This document shows, piece by piece, positions 23,846 through 32,649 of a DNA stretch of 64,000 nucleotides (position 1 is its first letter; each line of letters begins with the position of its first letter). The notes beneath the pieces were generated by a model. That model made no database searches, had not been told where the DNA came from, and worked only from the letters and a program-made list of their open reading frames with translations. The DNA is taken from assembly GCF_007954425.1 (NCBI RefSeq), contig NZ_CP042345.1:2230001-2294000 (forward strand), in the 5' to 3' direction. Source of the DNA: Novosphingobium ginsenosidimutans. Lineage in GTDB: Bacteria > Pseudomonadota > Alphaproteobacteria > Sphingomonadales > Sphingomonadaceae. Position numbers and translations under genes: made by a program.

Positions 23846-25978
23846 TTACTTTACGCCCATTTCCTTGAGCAGGTTATCGGCGCCGTCGACCTTGTCCATG
23901 ACCCACAGCATATAGCGGTGGTCGACATGGATGGTGCGGTTGATCTCCGGGTTGAAGCGCCAGTCGGAGATGACCCCGTCAAGCGTGCCGTCAAAGGCCA
24001 GGCCAACCAGCTCGCCCTTGGCGTTGAGCGTGGCTGAGCCGGAATTGCCGCCGGTGATGTCGACCGTGGTCAGGTAATTGACCGGCAGCGTGCCGAGTTC
24101 GGGTGCGGTATAGCTGCCATAGTCCTTGGCCTTGATCAGCGCGATCGCCTTTTCCGGTGCGTCGAATTCGCCCTTGCCGGTGTGCTTGGCGGCCATGCCT
24201 TCGGCGGTGGTGAAGGCGCTCCAGGCTACGCCGTCCTGCTTGCGGCCGGTGACCTTGCCCCAGGTGATCCGCAGCGAAGAGTTGGCATCGGGATAGACCG
24301 GCTTGCCCTGTTCGCGGGTGAAGGCCATCCGCCCGGCCATGACCGTGCGCTGCGCTTCGTTCAGCTTGCCGCTTTCGTCCTTTTCTTCGTCCAGCCGCTT
24401 CTGGCTCCAGGGATAGGCCGCTACCGCCAGCTGGATGAACGGATCGGTCGAGGCCTCGAACTCGGCCGCCGGCTTGTCGAGCCAGGCGAGGCGCGTGGCC
24501 GTGTCGGCCAGCTTGGTCTCGCCATAGAGCTTGTCCAGACCGATAGTGTCGAGCTTGGTCAGCAGGGCATCGTTGCGCTCGCCTGCCGGGACCGCACGGT
24601 AATGGGTCAGCGCCCATTCCATGATCTGGCGATCGACGCCGGCGTCAAACCGGCGCTCGATCTGCTTCAGCCCTTCGCTTCGCGGGGTGCGGTCACGGTC
24701 CTGGAAACCAGTTTCGCGAAGGGCGTCGGGCTTTTCGCGCTCTTTGGCCCAGCGGTACAGCGTGGTCGCGGCTGACAGCAGCTGCGCGCGGCCAAGCTGG
24801 CCCATGCGAATGTCGTTCACCGCACGCTTGTCCTGCGCGGCGAGCAGGGCGTCGAGCTTGGCGAGCGCTGGGCCGTAGGCCGCCTGGCGCTTGAGATCGG
24901 CGGCAACCCAGGCGCGGAAGGCCTTGTCTTCTTCGTCCTTCGCCTCGATCAGCCGGATTGCATCGGCCCCGGCCATCTGGCCCAGCAGGTTCTTTTTGGT
25001 GTTGTCGGCACCCTTGACGCTGCTGGCATACTTGATCTGCGCAGCCTGGTTGCCTGCGGTCAGCTTGTTCACCAGGTCCGAATAGTCGGACAGCAGCTTC
25101 TGGTTGAGCGGATAGCGATCGGCGAAGACTGACTTGGTCTCGCTCGCCATGCGCCAGCGGTTGGTGTTGCCGGGGAAGCCCGCCAGCATCACGAAATCAC
25201 CGTCCTTCAGCCCGTCCTTGGCCAGCGTCAGCCAGGACTTGGGCTGGTAGGGGACATTGTCCTTCGAATAGCTGGCCGAGCTGCCATCCGGGCCGACATA
25301 GGCGCGGTAAAAGCCGAAGTCGCCGGTGTGGCGCGGCCACTGCCAGTTGTCGGTCTCACCGCCGAAATTGCCGATCCCGCCAGCGGGGGCATAGACCAGG
25401 CGGACGTCCTTGATCTCCAGCTGCTGCTGCAGGAAGTAGCGCTCCCCGCCAAAATAGCTGCGCACATCACAGCGGCGGTTTGGCTGCTTCTCACACGCGG
25501 CGATCAGCACCTTGCGGTTGGCATCCATCCGGTCATAGCGCTGGCGGCTGGTCAGCTTGGGGGTGACGCCCTTAAGCATGTCGGTGGTGACGTTGCGCAG
25601 GTCCTCGATCACGTAGATCCGGGTGCCGGGCGCGGCAGGCAGTTCGGCGCTCTTGTCCTTGGCCAGGAAGCCGTCGGTCAGGTAGTCCTGCCCAGGCTTC
25701 GAATTGTACTGGATCGAGCCGTAGACGCAGTGGTGGTTCGAAACGACCAGCCCCTGCGGCGAAACGAACGAGGCCGAGCAGCCGCCCAGCGAGACGATCG
25801 CGTTCATCGGAGCCTTGGTCAGGTCAGCCAGCTGTTCGGGCGGCACCTGCGCGCCGGCTTCCTTCATCTGGGCGGCCACTTCGGCCATCTGGCTGGGCAA
25901 CCACATGCCTTCATCGGCGGCGGCCGGAGCGGCCAGGGCCAGTACCGATACGCCGGCAGCAATCATGCGAAACGTCAT
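23846..25978 (-). CDS. S46 family dipeptidyl-peptidase (DPP7/DPP11-type)
   Basis: 710 residues, near the usual 700-720 of S46 enzymes. Sec signal peptide ending APAAA|DEGMW; the mature start (DEGMWLPSQM) is typical. Chymotrypsin-like catalytic parts: His in VVSNHHCVYGSI near residue 86 and Ser in TGGNSGSATLNAKGE near residue 645. The position after the Ser loop that sets P1 preference reads AFDGTLDG; Gly there is known for DPP7 (hydrophobic P1), Arg for DPP11 (acidic P1), so DPP7-like specificity is inferred. It releases dipeptides in the periplasm for peptide use. Single gene, convergent with the catabolic operon. Confidence 0.92.
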   Translation of the reverse strand: MTFRMIAAGVSVLALAAPAAADEGMWLPSQMAEVAAQMKEAGAQVPPEQLADLTKAPMNAIVSLGGCSASFVSPQGLVVSNHHCVYGSIQYNSKPGQDYLTDGFLAKDKSAELPAAPGTRIYVIEDLRNVTTDMLKGVTPKLTSRQRYDRMDANRKVLIAACEKQPNRRCDVRSYFGGERYFLQQQLEIKDVRLVYAPAGGIGNFGGETDNWQWPRHTGDFGFYRAYVGPDGSSASYSKDNVPYQPKSWLTLAKDGLKDGDFVMLAGFPGNTNRWRMASETKSVFADRYPLNQKLLSDYSDLVNKLTAGNQAAQIKYASSVKGADNTKKNLLGQMAGADAIRLIEAKDEEDKAFRAWVAADLKRQAAYGPALAKLDALLAAQDKRAVNDIRMGQLGRAQLLSAATTLYRWAKEREKPDALRETGFQDRDRTPRSEGLKQIERRFDAGVDRQIMEWALTHYRAVPAGERNDALLTKLDTIGLDKLYGETKLADTATRLAWLDKPAAEFEASTDPFIQLAVAAYPWSQKRLDEEKDESGKLNEAQRTVMAGRMAFTREQGKPVYPDANSSLRITWGKVTGRKQDGVAWSAFTTAEGMAAKHTGKGEFDAPEKAIALIKAKDYGSYTAPELGTLPVNYLTTVDITGGNSGSATLNAKGELVGLAFDGTLDGVISDWRFNPEINRTIHVDHRYMLWVMDKVDGADNLLKEMGVK

Positions 25979-26087
25979 TCAGCTCTCCACGTCAGTTCTT
26001 GCGCGCACCGGAATCACCCGGCCGCGAATGGAGCGCGCCAAAGCGCAACTTCGCGCGCGCCGCAAGCTGGATCGTGGGGCAGGGTGG

Positions 26088-26552
26088 TCAGGGGGCCGGG
26101 TCGGGCTTCACATCCGGCGTGGTGTTGTCCATGTCGCGCCAAAGCAGCCAGCCCTTGCCCGCGCGCTTGTAGATCAGCATTGAGCGGCCGGCGGTGCGGA
26201 TCGCAGGTTTGCCGGGAAGCTGCGCGGTCATCCAGTACTTGGCGACCAGCACGCCCAGTTTGCCCTCGATCGCGATATGCTCAGGCTCGAAGCGGAAAGC
26301 GACCGTGGCGCCCTGGTCCTTGAACCGGCGCAGGTAAGCGATGATCGCGTCGGCGCCCTTGGCGACCGGGGCCTTGTCGGTCATCAGCCAGGCGTCATCG
26401 GTGTAGAGCTTGCGCAGGGCCGCCCAGTTCCCGGCCGAATAGGCCGCGTTCCACAGGTCACCCTGCGCGGCAATCTCGGCCTTCTGGTCGCGCGCGAGGG
26501 CGGCGGATGGCAGCAGCGCCAGCACGAGGGCAAGCAGTAGGGTTCGGATCAT
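26088..26552 (-). CDS. Secreted DUF4440/SnoaL-like (NTF2-fold) protein
   Basis: 154 residues with a Sec signal peptide (LLLALVLALLPSAALA). The mature part is an NTF2-like alpha+beta cone of the DUF4440 type: DLWNAAYSAGNWAALRKLY, GADAIIAYLRRFKDQ, ending AGKGWLLWRDMDNT. Such small periplasmic proteins bind ligands or modify small molecules; function here unknown. It diverges from 26636, with the fourth TGTCCGGACA palindrome in the shared 83-base gap, so it may belong to the same regulon. Confidence 0.8.
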   Translation of the reverse strand: MIRTLLLALVLALLPSAALARDQKAEIAAQGDLWNAAYSAGNWAALRKLYTDDAWLMTDKAPVAKGADAIIAYLRRFKDQGATVAFRFEPEHIAIEGKLGVLVAKYWMTAQLPGKPAIRTAGRSMLIYKRAGKGWLLWRDMDNTTPDVKPDPAP

Positions 26553-26584
26553 CGCAAGGCTCCTTCAGGACCGGATGGCCAGCA

Positions 26585-26613
26585 TTGCAAAGATGTCCGG
26601 ACAAATCCATAGT
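26585..26613 (+). promoter_or_regulatory. Predicted promoter of the 26636 operon
   Basis: TTGCAA at 26585-26590 and CATAGT at 26608-26613 with a 17-base spacer that contains the palindrome TGTCCGGACA, the same arrangement as the promoter at 9158. Both hexamers match the consensus at 4 of 6 positions. Confidence 0.45.
26593..26604. promoter_or_regulatory. Candidate UTRA-GntR operator 4, ATGTCCGGACAA
   Basis: The 10-base core TGTCCGGACA is identical to the sites at 9170 and 14882. It lies between the divergent genes 26088-26552 and 26636-27391, in the spacer of a predicted promoter. Confidence 0.6.
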
Positions 26614-26635
26614 CCTTGGCATCGGAGGGACTGCG

Positions 26636-27391
26636 ATGCGCTTGATCCTGATTGCTGCTGCCACCCTGGCGCTAAGTCAGCCTGCTGCGGCGGAAGACGC
26701 GCGCACAATCATCAGCAAGGCCGCTGAGGTGGCCGGGGGTGAGACCTGGCTCAGCCCGGCGACTTTGCGGCTGGAAGGGCGGGCGGAGTTCTATGCGCCC
26801 AATCAGCCCGGCGTGGTTCGCCGCGCTGAAAGCTATGTGATGTGGCGGGTGCTCGATCCGAACCGCACCGTGGCCCACGGGCCAGAAGGCAAGGTGCGGA
26901 TCACCGCGCGTTCGGGCGGCAAGCTGCTGTTCGATGTCGGCTATGATGGCGAGACGACGTGGAACGAAAAGGGCGTAGTGCCCAAGGCAGAGGCCGATGC
27001 CTATTGGGCCGCCAACTTCGGCTTCGGCATAATCCGTATGGCGCTGAAGCAGGGCTTCAAGCTGGAGCGTGCGCCGGACCGGACTGTGGATGGCCATGCG
27101 CTCGACATGGTGCGGATCGTCGATCCGTCCGGCCAGGCCACACTGTTCGGGATCGACGCCAAGAGCCGCTACATCCGCTACATGGGCTTTGCCACCCCGC
27201 GCGGCTGGCACGAGCGGGTCTATGACGATTTCGTGTTCTTCCGCAGCCCGCGCTGGCTGCAGGCGCGCAGCGTCACGCTGTTCTACAACGGCGTGCGGCA
27301 GAACACGGTCTATTGGGACAAGGCCGTGGTCGGCCAGCCGATCGATCCCGCCACCTTGGCCATGCCTGCCAGCTATGGAGCCAAACCATGA
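26636..27391 (+). CDS. Putative periplasmic protein of unknown function
   Basis: 251 residues from ATG 26636, chosen for the GGAGGGA 5 bases upstream and for the signal peptide it opens (LILIAAATLALSQPAAA|ED); longer in-frame starts lack a leader. The mature protein is beta-rich (RLEGRAEFYAPNQPG, GGKLLFDVGYDGETTW, YDDFVFFRSPRWLQARSVTLFYNG) and may adopt a LolA/LolB-like half barrel that binds a hydrophobic ligand; I do not recognise a named family. An operator of the catabolic regulon lies in its promoter, and the next gene is coupled by ATGA, so it may take part in handling the catabolic substrate outside the cytoplasm. Confidence 0.75.
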   Translation: MRLILIAAATLALSQPAAAEDARTIISKAAEVAGGETWLSPATLRLEGRAEFYAPNQPGVVRRAESYVMWRVLDPNRTVAHGPEGKVRITARSGGKLLFDVGYDGETTWNEKGVVPKAEADAYWAANFGFGIIRMALKQGFKLERAPDRTVDGHALDMVRIVDPSGQATLFGIDAKSRYIRYMGFATPRGWHERVYDDFVFFRSPRWLQARSVTLFYNGVRQNTVYWDKAVVGQPIDPATLAMPASYGAKP

Positions 27392-27684
27392 CCGCCTGGA
27401 TGATCGTAACTGCCCGGATTCACGACCGCGAAAAGTTCATCACCGGCTATGGCCCGGCAGCGGCCAAGCTGATCGGGCAGTTCGGCGGCAAGTACATCGT
27501 CCGCGCCCCTGGCGCCCAAGTGCTGGAGGGGGAGGGCTGGCCCGGCGCCTCGGTGGTGATTTCCGAATGGCCCGACAAGGCCGCGATCTTGGCCTTCTGG
27601 AACTCGCCCGAATATGCCGAGGTGAAGAAGCTGCGCGAGGGGCTGGCCGACGTGTCGATCCAGGTGATCGAGCAACCGGGCTAG
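27388..27684 (+). CDS. DUF1330-family small protein
   Basis: 98 residues, from ATG 27388 overlapping the previous stop (ATGA). Dimeric alpha-beta barrel DUF1330 pattern: MIVTARIHDREKFITGY, LIGQFGGKYIVRAPGAQVLEG and VVISEWPDKAAILAFWNSPEY. This is the third small ferredoxin-like barrel in the window after the HapK-like and YciI-like proteins. Role unknown. Its stop codon shares four bases (CTAG) with the stop of the convergent YeiH-like gene. Confidence 0.85.
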   Translation: MTAWMIVTARIHDREKFITGYGPAAAKLIGQFGGKYIVRAPGAQVLEGEGWPGASVVISEWPDKAAILAFWNSPEYAEVKKLREGLADVSIQVIEQPG

Positions 27685-28787
27685 AGCAGCAGCACCGCAA
27701 AGCCCAGCGCGGTCAGGAAGCTGGCCAGGGTGGCTGTCACCACCGGGATCGTCGCGCGCCAGCCCATGTCGAGCAGCAGGTCCATCCGGCTGCGCATCGC
27801 AGTGGCAGTGACCGCCAGCAGCAGCAGCCCCTTGGAGGCGATCAGCGCATAATGGCTGATCACCTGCGGCACGGTCACCACGCTGTTGAGCACGACCGTC
27901 GCCAGGAAAGCAGTGATGAACCAGGGCAGCGCCAGGCGCTTCCACACCGGCTGGGCCGCGCCGCCCGCCGAGCCACCACCCAGCATCAGGCTGACCAGCA
28001 CGACCACCGGGGCAAGCAGGGCGACGCGCGCCAGCTTGACGATCGTGGCATAGGATCCCGCCGCGTCCGAGAAAGCATAGCCGCCGCCGATCGCCTGGGC
28101 GACATCGTGGATTGACGCGCCGATCAGGAAGCCGGCCTGCTGATCGGTCAGGTGCAGTTCGGCGGCAAGCGCGGGGTAGACTGACATGGCAAAGGCGCTG
28201 GCGAGGCTGACGCCGACCAGGGTCAGCGCGAACTGGGCCTGGCTCAATCGCTCCTTGCCGATCACGCCGTAGAGCGCCAGCGCCGCGCTGGCCCCGCAGA
28301 TCGCGGTCGAGCCGCCGGCGAGCATCCCGGCATACTTGGACTGTGTAGCAAAGCGCGCGCCGGCAATCCCGGCGAAGAAGGTGGTTGCCATCACCACCAG
28401 CAGCGCCAGGAACGGTGCGGCACCCAGCGCTGTGATCTGTTCGATCGTCACCTGCAGGCCCAGCACGACAATCCCGACCCGCAGGCAGGTGCGCGAGGCG
28501 AAGTCGAGCCCCGGATGCGAGCGCGGCTCGCGGGCGATGAAGTTCAGCGAGAGGCCGATCAGCAGGCCCAGCAGGATGATCGGAAAACCGTAATGCTCTG
28601 ACAGCCAGGCTGCTGCCGCCGCTGCTACGCCGCAAATGGCGAGGCCAGGAAACAGGCCGGCCTTCTTGCTCTCAGCCTGGGCGGTCAGCTCGGCCAGGTG
28701 CAGCTCACCATAAAGATCGCCGCCGTGGGGCAGGGCGTCCCAATCGATCGCGGGTCGGGTGACCACGTTTCTGTCCTGCGGTGTCAT
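27681..28787 (-). CDS. YeiH/UPF0324 putative sulfate (sulfur oxyanion) exporter
   Basis: 368 residues, about ten membrane helices (for example PIILLGLLIGLSLNF, RVGIVVLGLQVTIEQI, LKLARVALLAPVVVLVSLMLGG). Family pattern GGSTAICGASAALA and SIHDVAQAIGGGYAFSD of the YeiH/putative sulfate exporter family. Next to a predicted SQ monooxygenase, which releases sulfite, a role in exporting sulfite or sulfate is a natural inference; direct proof for the family is thin. It is divergent from the MFS carrier with 70 bases between starts, so both may share a control region. Confidence 0.87.
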   Translation of the reverse strand: MTPQDRNVVTRPAIDWDALPHGGDLYGELHLAELTAQAESKKAGLFPGLAICGVAAAAAAWLSEHYGFPIILLGLLIGLSLNFIAREPRSHPGLDFASRTCLRVGIVVLGLQVTIEQITALGAAPFLALLVVMATTFFAGIAGARFATQSKYAGMLAGGSTAICGASAALALYGVIGKERLSQAQFALTLVGVSLASAFAMSVYPALAAELHLTDQQAGFLIGASIHDVAQAIGGGYAFSDAAGSYATIVKLARVALLAPVVVLVSLMLGGGSAGGAAQPVWKRLALPWFITAFLATVVLNSVVTVPQVISHYALIASKGLLLLAVTATAMRSRMDLLLDMGWRATIPVVTATLASFLTALGFAVLLL

Positions 28788-28857
28788 ATTGCCCTTCCCT
28801 TATCCCCGCGAAACGTTAGTCTGCAAGCAACGAAAAAACAAAATCTGGGGAAGAGCC

Positions 28858-30099
28858 ATGGCCATGGGCGGCGCAAACCACACCGAAGCAAGTCTGATCC
28901 GTTCACGCAACCTGCTGATCGGGCTGCTGTTTTTTGGCACGATCATCAATTACGTCGATCGCCAGGTGCTCTCGCTGCTCAAGCCCAGCATCGAGGCGGA
29001 ATATGGCTGGGGCGATGCCGAGTTTGCGCACTTCGCCTCGATGTCGCAGCTGGCGGCCGCCTCGGCGCTGATCTTTGTCGGCTACCTGCTCGACCGGTTT
29101 GGCGTGCGGCGGGCCTATGGGACGGCGGTGGGCCTGTGGAGCCTGGCGGGCATAGCCCATGCCTTTGCTGCGACGGTCACCCAGTTCGTTTCCGCCCGCG
29201 TCGCGCTGGTCGCGGCCGAAGCGATCAATACCCCGGCGGCGGTCAAGGCAGCGGCCGTGTTCCTGCCGCTAAAGCAACGCTCGATGGCAATGGGGATCGT
29301 CAATTCGGCCCCCAACCTGGGTAACATCATTGCGCCGCTGACCGTCATTCCCTTTGCTGCGATGTTTGGCTGGCATGCGGCGTTTATCGTTACCGGCTTG
29401 ATCGGCTTCGTCTGGTTGGCCTTCTGGATCGGCGGCACGCGCCGGTTGCAGCCGGTCGCCGATACGCTGGTCGAAGCGGCCAAGCCTTCATTCGGTGAGG
29501 CGCTGAAGGACAAGGTGACCTGGGCGATCGCCGGCGCTAAGGCGCTGACCGACATGTTCTGGTGGTTCTTTACCTTCTGGCTGCCCGACCTGTTCGTGAA
29601 GGTCTTCGGTCTCAGCCAGCAGGAACTGATCGGACCGACCGCGCTGGCCTTTACCCTGGCGGCTGTTGGCGCGCTTTCGGCCGGGGTGGTCTTCCCGCGC
29701 CTGCTGGCGCGCGGGATGAGCGTCAACCGCTCGCGCAAGACGGCGCTGCTGATGTACGCGCTGATTATCGTCCCGATCCCACTGGCGCTGACCGCCAACA
29801 GCCCGTGGACCGCCGCCGCGATCATCGGCATGGCGCTGTTTGCGCACCAGGGCTTCTCCACCAACATCTTCGGCTTTGCCGCCGATGCCGTACCCACTTC
29901 ACGCGTCGGCACGGTTATGGCGATCGGGGCGATTGCCGGGAACCTCGCCGGCTTCGGCATCCAGGAAGCGACTGGCTGGTTGCTCACCAACGGTCACGGC
30001 TACACCCCGCTGTTTTACGGCGCGGCGGTATCCTATCTGCTGGCGCTGGGCGTGATCCACTTCCTGGTGCCGCGGATCGTGGCACATGATGAGGGGTGA
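28858..30099 (+). CDS. MFS transporter, anion:cation symporter (hexuronate ExuT)-like
   Basis: 413 residues from ATG 28858 (GGGGAAG upstream); the in-frame extension to 28759 overlaps the divergent gene and is not preferred. Twelve membrane helices with the ACS-family look: LLFFGTIINYVDRQVLSLLKP at helix 1, YLLDRFGVRRAYG loop 2-3, ARVALVAAEAINTPAAVKA and SMAMGIVNSAPNLGNIIAPL. This family carries anionic sugars and organic acids (hexuronates, glucarate) with protons. Sulfoquinovose is a sugar sulfonate anion, so it is a plausible inner-membrane carrier for SQ or SQ-glycerol in this locus. A hairpin terminator follows at 30203. Confidence 0.9.
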   Translation: MAMGGANHTEASLIRSRNLLIGLLFFGTIINYVDRQVLSLLKPSIEAEYGWGDAEFAHFASMSQLAAASALIFVGYLLDRFGVRRAYGTAVGLWSLAGIAHAFAATVTQFVSARVALVAAEAINTPAAVKAAAVFLPLKQRSMAMGIVNSAPNLGNIIAPLTVIPFAAMFGWHAAFIVTGLIGFVWLAFWIGGTRRLQPVADTLVEAAKPSFGEALKDKVTWAIAGAKALTDMFWWFFTFWLPDLFVKVFGLSQQELIGPTALAFTLAAVGALSAGVVFPRLLARGMSVNRSRKTALLMYALIIVPIPLALTANSPWTAAAIIGMALFAHQGFSTNIFGFAADAVPTSRVGTVMAIGAIAGNLAGFGIQEATGWLLTNGHGYTPLFYGAAVSYLLALGVIHFLVPRIVAHDEG

Positions 30100-30202
30100 G
30101 CGCGGCATAAGCCAACCGCATCGCTTGGTGATCGTGAGCTAACCATGCCCGAGTTGTCGTGGCCTGCGACCTGGCAATGACCAGGGAATGGTGGGCATAA
30201 GA

Positions 30203-30234
30203 AAAGGCCCCCTGCCGCGAGGCAGGGGGCCTTT
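30203..30234 (-). terminator. Rho-independent terminator between convergent MFS and TonB receptor genes
   Basis: A perfect 14-base-pair hairpin with arms 30203-30216 and 30221-30234 and loop GCGA. On the minus strand the stem is followed by TTTTCTTAT-type sequence, a better U-tract than on the plus strand (TTTCTATAT). It lies 28 bases after the TonB receptor stop and probably serves both directions. Confidence 0.88.
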
Positions 30235-30261
30235 CTATATGGCCGCCAGGGCCGGGCTGGA

Positions 30262-32649
30262 TCAGAAGCTGAACCGGCCCGTCACACCCCAGTAGCGGTC
30301 CGCATCGCGCGGGATCTGATAGCGGTACGACCCGCCAACGCCGCCGTTCACGATTGCGGCCGGATAGGCCTTGTCGAACAGGTTGCGGACCACGAAGGTC
30401 AGCTTCCACTTGTCGTCCGGATCGACCAGGCCGACCTGGGCATTGACCAGGGCATAGGCCGGGATCGTGCCGAGCTGGCGCTGCACAGCATCCGCCGCGA
30501 ACAGCGAGAGCTGCTTTGACTGGAAGTTGGTCGAAACACCAAAGGCGAGGTTGGCGAAGCTGCCGGTTTCGATGGTGTGATCCACCGCCAGCGAGCCCTT
30601 CCAGACCGGAGCATAGCCCAGCTTGGTCCCGGCCGGGATCGAAGCCGCGCCGAGCGGAGCCTTGAAGTTCACGACGTGGGCGTCGTTGATCGACAGGCCG
30701 CCGCTGATGTTGGTGTTGCGACCAACGCGGTAGTTCATGTCGATTTCGATGCCCTTGGTCGAAACCGTGCCCGCGTTGGTGAAGCGGGTCACCACCACGC
30801 CAGCCACCAGATCCGGGTTGTTGGCCTGGAAGTTGTTGTAGCGGGCATAGTAGGCAGCGATGTTGAAGGTCAGCGCGCCATCAAGCAGCGTGTTCTTCAG
30901 GCCGAGCTCGAACGAGTTCGAGGTTTCCGGCTCGATCACGTTCGTGCCGGTGCCGGTCAGGTTGAAGAATACGTTGTAGGCCGGACCCTTATACCCGCGG
31001 GCGTAGGTGACATAGGCCATCGTGTCGTCGTTCAGGTCGAACTGGAAGCCGGCCTTGCCCGACAGGTTGTCGTTGCTGGTTTCGGCAGTCCAAGGAACCC
31101 CGTTCGACGCGGCAACGGCAGCCGTTGCAGCCGCACCCGGCGCAGTGCCGAGGCCGAGCAGACGGATGTACTCGTTATAGACGCCTTGATCGAAGTTCGG
31201 CTGGATCCCCGGGCCGGTCAGCGGCGAGACGCGCTTGTGGAAGACCGATAGCTTGTCATGCGTGTAGCGCAGACCCGCGATGAAGCGGATCGTGTCCGAC
31301 AGCTTGTAGGTCGCCTGGCCGAACACCGCGAAGTTGTTGAAGGTCGAACCGAAGGTCGCCGAACCCGACGGCGTGGTCGAGGGGTTGGCGAATGCGCTGC
31401 CGCAGGGCACCAGCGAGGTGGTCGGCGCACCGGCAGCGGCGGTGCACTGGGTCACGTTGCGGGTAAAGGTCCGCTCCGATTCAGCGCGCGAGTAGAACGC
31501 CCCCAGCACATAGGACAGCGCCTGGTCGGCAGGCGAAGTCAGGCGCAGTTCCTGGGTAAGGGTGTTCGAGGTCTGCGGGCCGCTGTCATGCAGCTGGGCG
31601 AAACCGACATAGGCGCGGTCAAGCCAGTCACCGTCACGGATTTCGGTGTTGTCCCAGCCGCGATAGGCGGTGATGCTGGTCAGGGTGTGATCGCCCAGCG
31701 CCAGATCGCCCTGGAACGAAACGCCCCAGCCTTCTTCGATCGTCGAGGTGACCAGGTTCTGCGCAACCGCGCGGGTATCGGCACCCAGCGGGGTCGGCAG
31801 GGCCAGGAAGCCCAGGCTGGTGGTCGGCGCACCCGCGCCGGTCAGCGCGCCAGTGGCGATGATATCAGCGCAGCAATCGTCGTCGTTCTTGTAATAGTCG
31901 GCGGCGAGGTAGAGGCGCAGGTCGTCGCTCGGCTCGTACAGGAACTGGCCGCGCACACCGTAGTGCTTGTAGCCGTTGACCCACTCATTGGTGGTGGTGT
32001 TGCGGATGTTGCCGTCATACTCGCCGTAGAAGGCGGTCAGGCGGGCGGCGAGGTCCTGGCCGAGCGGCAGGTTGACCGCGCCCTTCAGGCGGAACTCGTT
32101 GCGATCGAAGTAGCTGGCTTCGAGGCTGCCGCCGAAGTCCATCTTCGGCATCTGGGTGGTGATGTTGATCACACCGGCCGAGGCGTTCTTGCCGAACAGC
32201 GTGCCCTGGGGGCCGCGCAGCACTTCCATCTGGGCCACGTCGACCATGTCGGAGAAGGCTTCGCCCGAACGCGAATAGACCACGCCGTCAACCACGGTCG
32301 AGACCGAAGGCTCACCCGCGATCGAGAAGGTGGCCGTGCCGACGCCGCGCAGGAAGATCGTCTGGTTAAGCGTCGTGCCTGACTTCAAGAAGTTCAGCGA
32401 AGGCACCATCTGGGCGGCGCTTTCGATCGACGGACGCGAGGCTTCGGCCAGGCGTTCGCCGCTAAGCACCGAAACGGCGACCGGCACGTCCTGGACGTTT
32501 TCCGAGCGCTTCTGGGCGGTGACGACGATTTCGCCGGGGGCGCCTTCGTCTTCATTGGCCGCGTCCTGGGCATAGGCCGGAGCGGCAAAAGCGACCATGG
32601 CCAGCGCTGCCAGGGGCAGGGCCGACGAGGTGCGAAGCATCGACTTCAT
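30262..32649 (-). CDS. TonB-dependent outer-membrane receptor (candidate SQ/SQ-glycoside importer)
   Basis: 795 residues from the ATG at 32649, which has AGGGAGG upstream and opens a signal peptide ending APAYA|QDA; a 23-codon extension upstream is not needed. Plug: GEIVVTAQKRSENVQDVPVAVSVLSGERL (TonB-box region), IFLRGVGTATFSIAGEPSVSTVVDGV and MEVLRGPQGTLFGKNASAGVINI. Barrel ends NLFDKAYPA and a terminal FSF. It is divergent from the sulfoquinovosidase operon across a 193-base region that has a LacI-type palindrome, so it is likely the outer-membrane part of SQ uptake. The proposed substrate is from context only. Confidence 0.92.
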   Translation of the reverse strand: MKSMLRTSSALPLAALAMVAFAAPAYAQDAANEDEGAPGEIVVTAQKRSENVQDVPVAVSVLSGERLAEASRPSIESAAQMVPSLNFLKSGTTLNQTIFLRGVGTATFSIAGEPSVSTVVDGVVYSRSGEAFSDMVDVAQMEVLRGPQGTLFGKNASAGVINITTQMPKMDFGGSLEASYFDRNEFRLKGAVNLPLGQDLAARLTAFYGEYDGNIRNTTTNEWVNGYKHYGVRGQFLYEPSDDLRLYLAADYYKNDDDCCADIIATGALTGAGAPTTSLGFLALPTPLGADTRAVAQNLVTSTIEEGWGVSFQGDLALGDHTLTSITAYRGWDNTEIRDGDWLDRAYVGFAQLHDSGPQTSNTLTQELRLTSPADQALSYVLGAFYSRAESERTFTRNVTQCTAAAGAPTTSLVPCGSAFANPSTTPSGSATFGSTFNNFAVFGQATYKLSDTIRFIAGLRYTHDKLSVFHKRVSPLTGPGIQPNFDQGVYNEYIRLLGLGTAPGAAATAAVAASNGVPWTAETSNDNLSGKAGFQFDLNDDTMAYVTYARGYKGPAYNVFFNLTGTGTNVIEPETSNSFELGLKNTLLDGALTFNIAAYYARYNNFQANNPDLVAGVVVTRFTNAGTVSTKGIEIDMNYRVGRNTNISGGLSINDAHVVNFKAPLGAASIPAGTKLGYAPVWKGSLAVDHTIETGSFANLAFGVSTNFQSKQLSLFAADAVQRQLGTIPAYALVNAQVGLVDPDDKWKLTFVVRNLFDKAYPAAIVNGGVGGSYRYQIPRDADRYWGVTGRFSF

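Noticed and set aside
28780..28789. GGTGTCATA shared with the region upstream of the SQase (32766-32775) as a second LacI site
   Set aside because: It has no dyad symmetry, and at 28780 it overlaps the start codon region of the YeiH-like gene; the match is short enough for chance.
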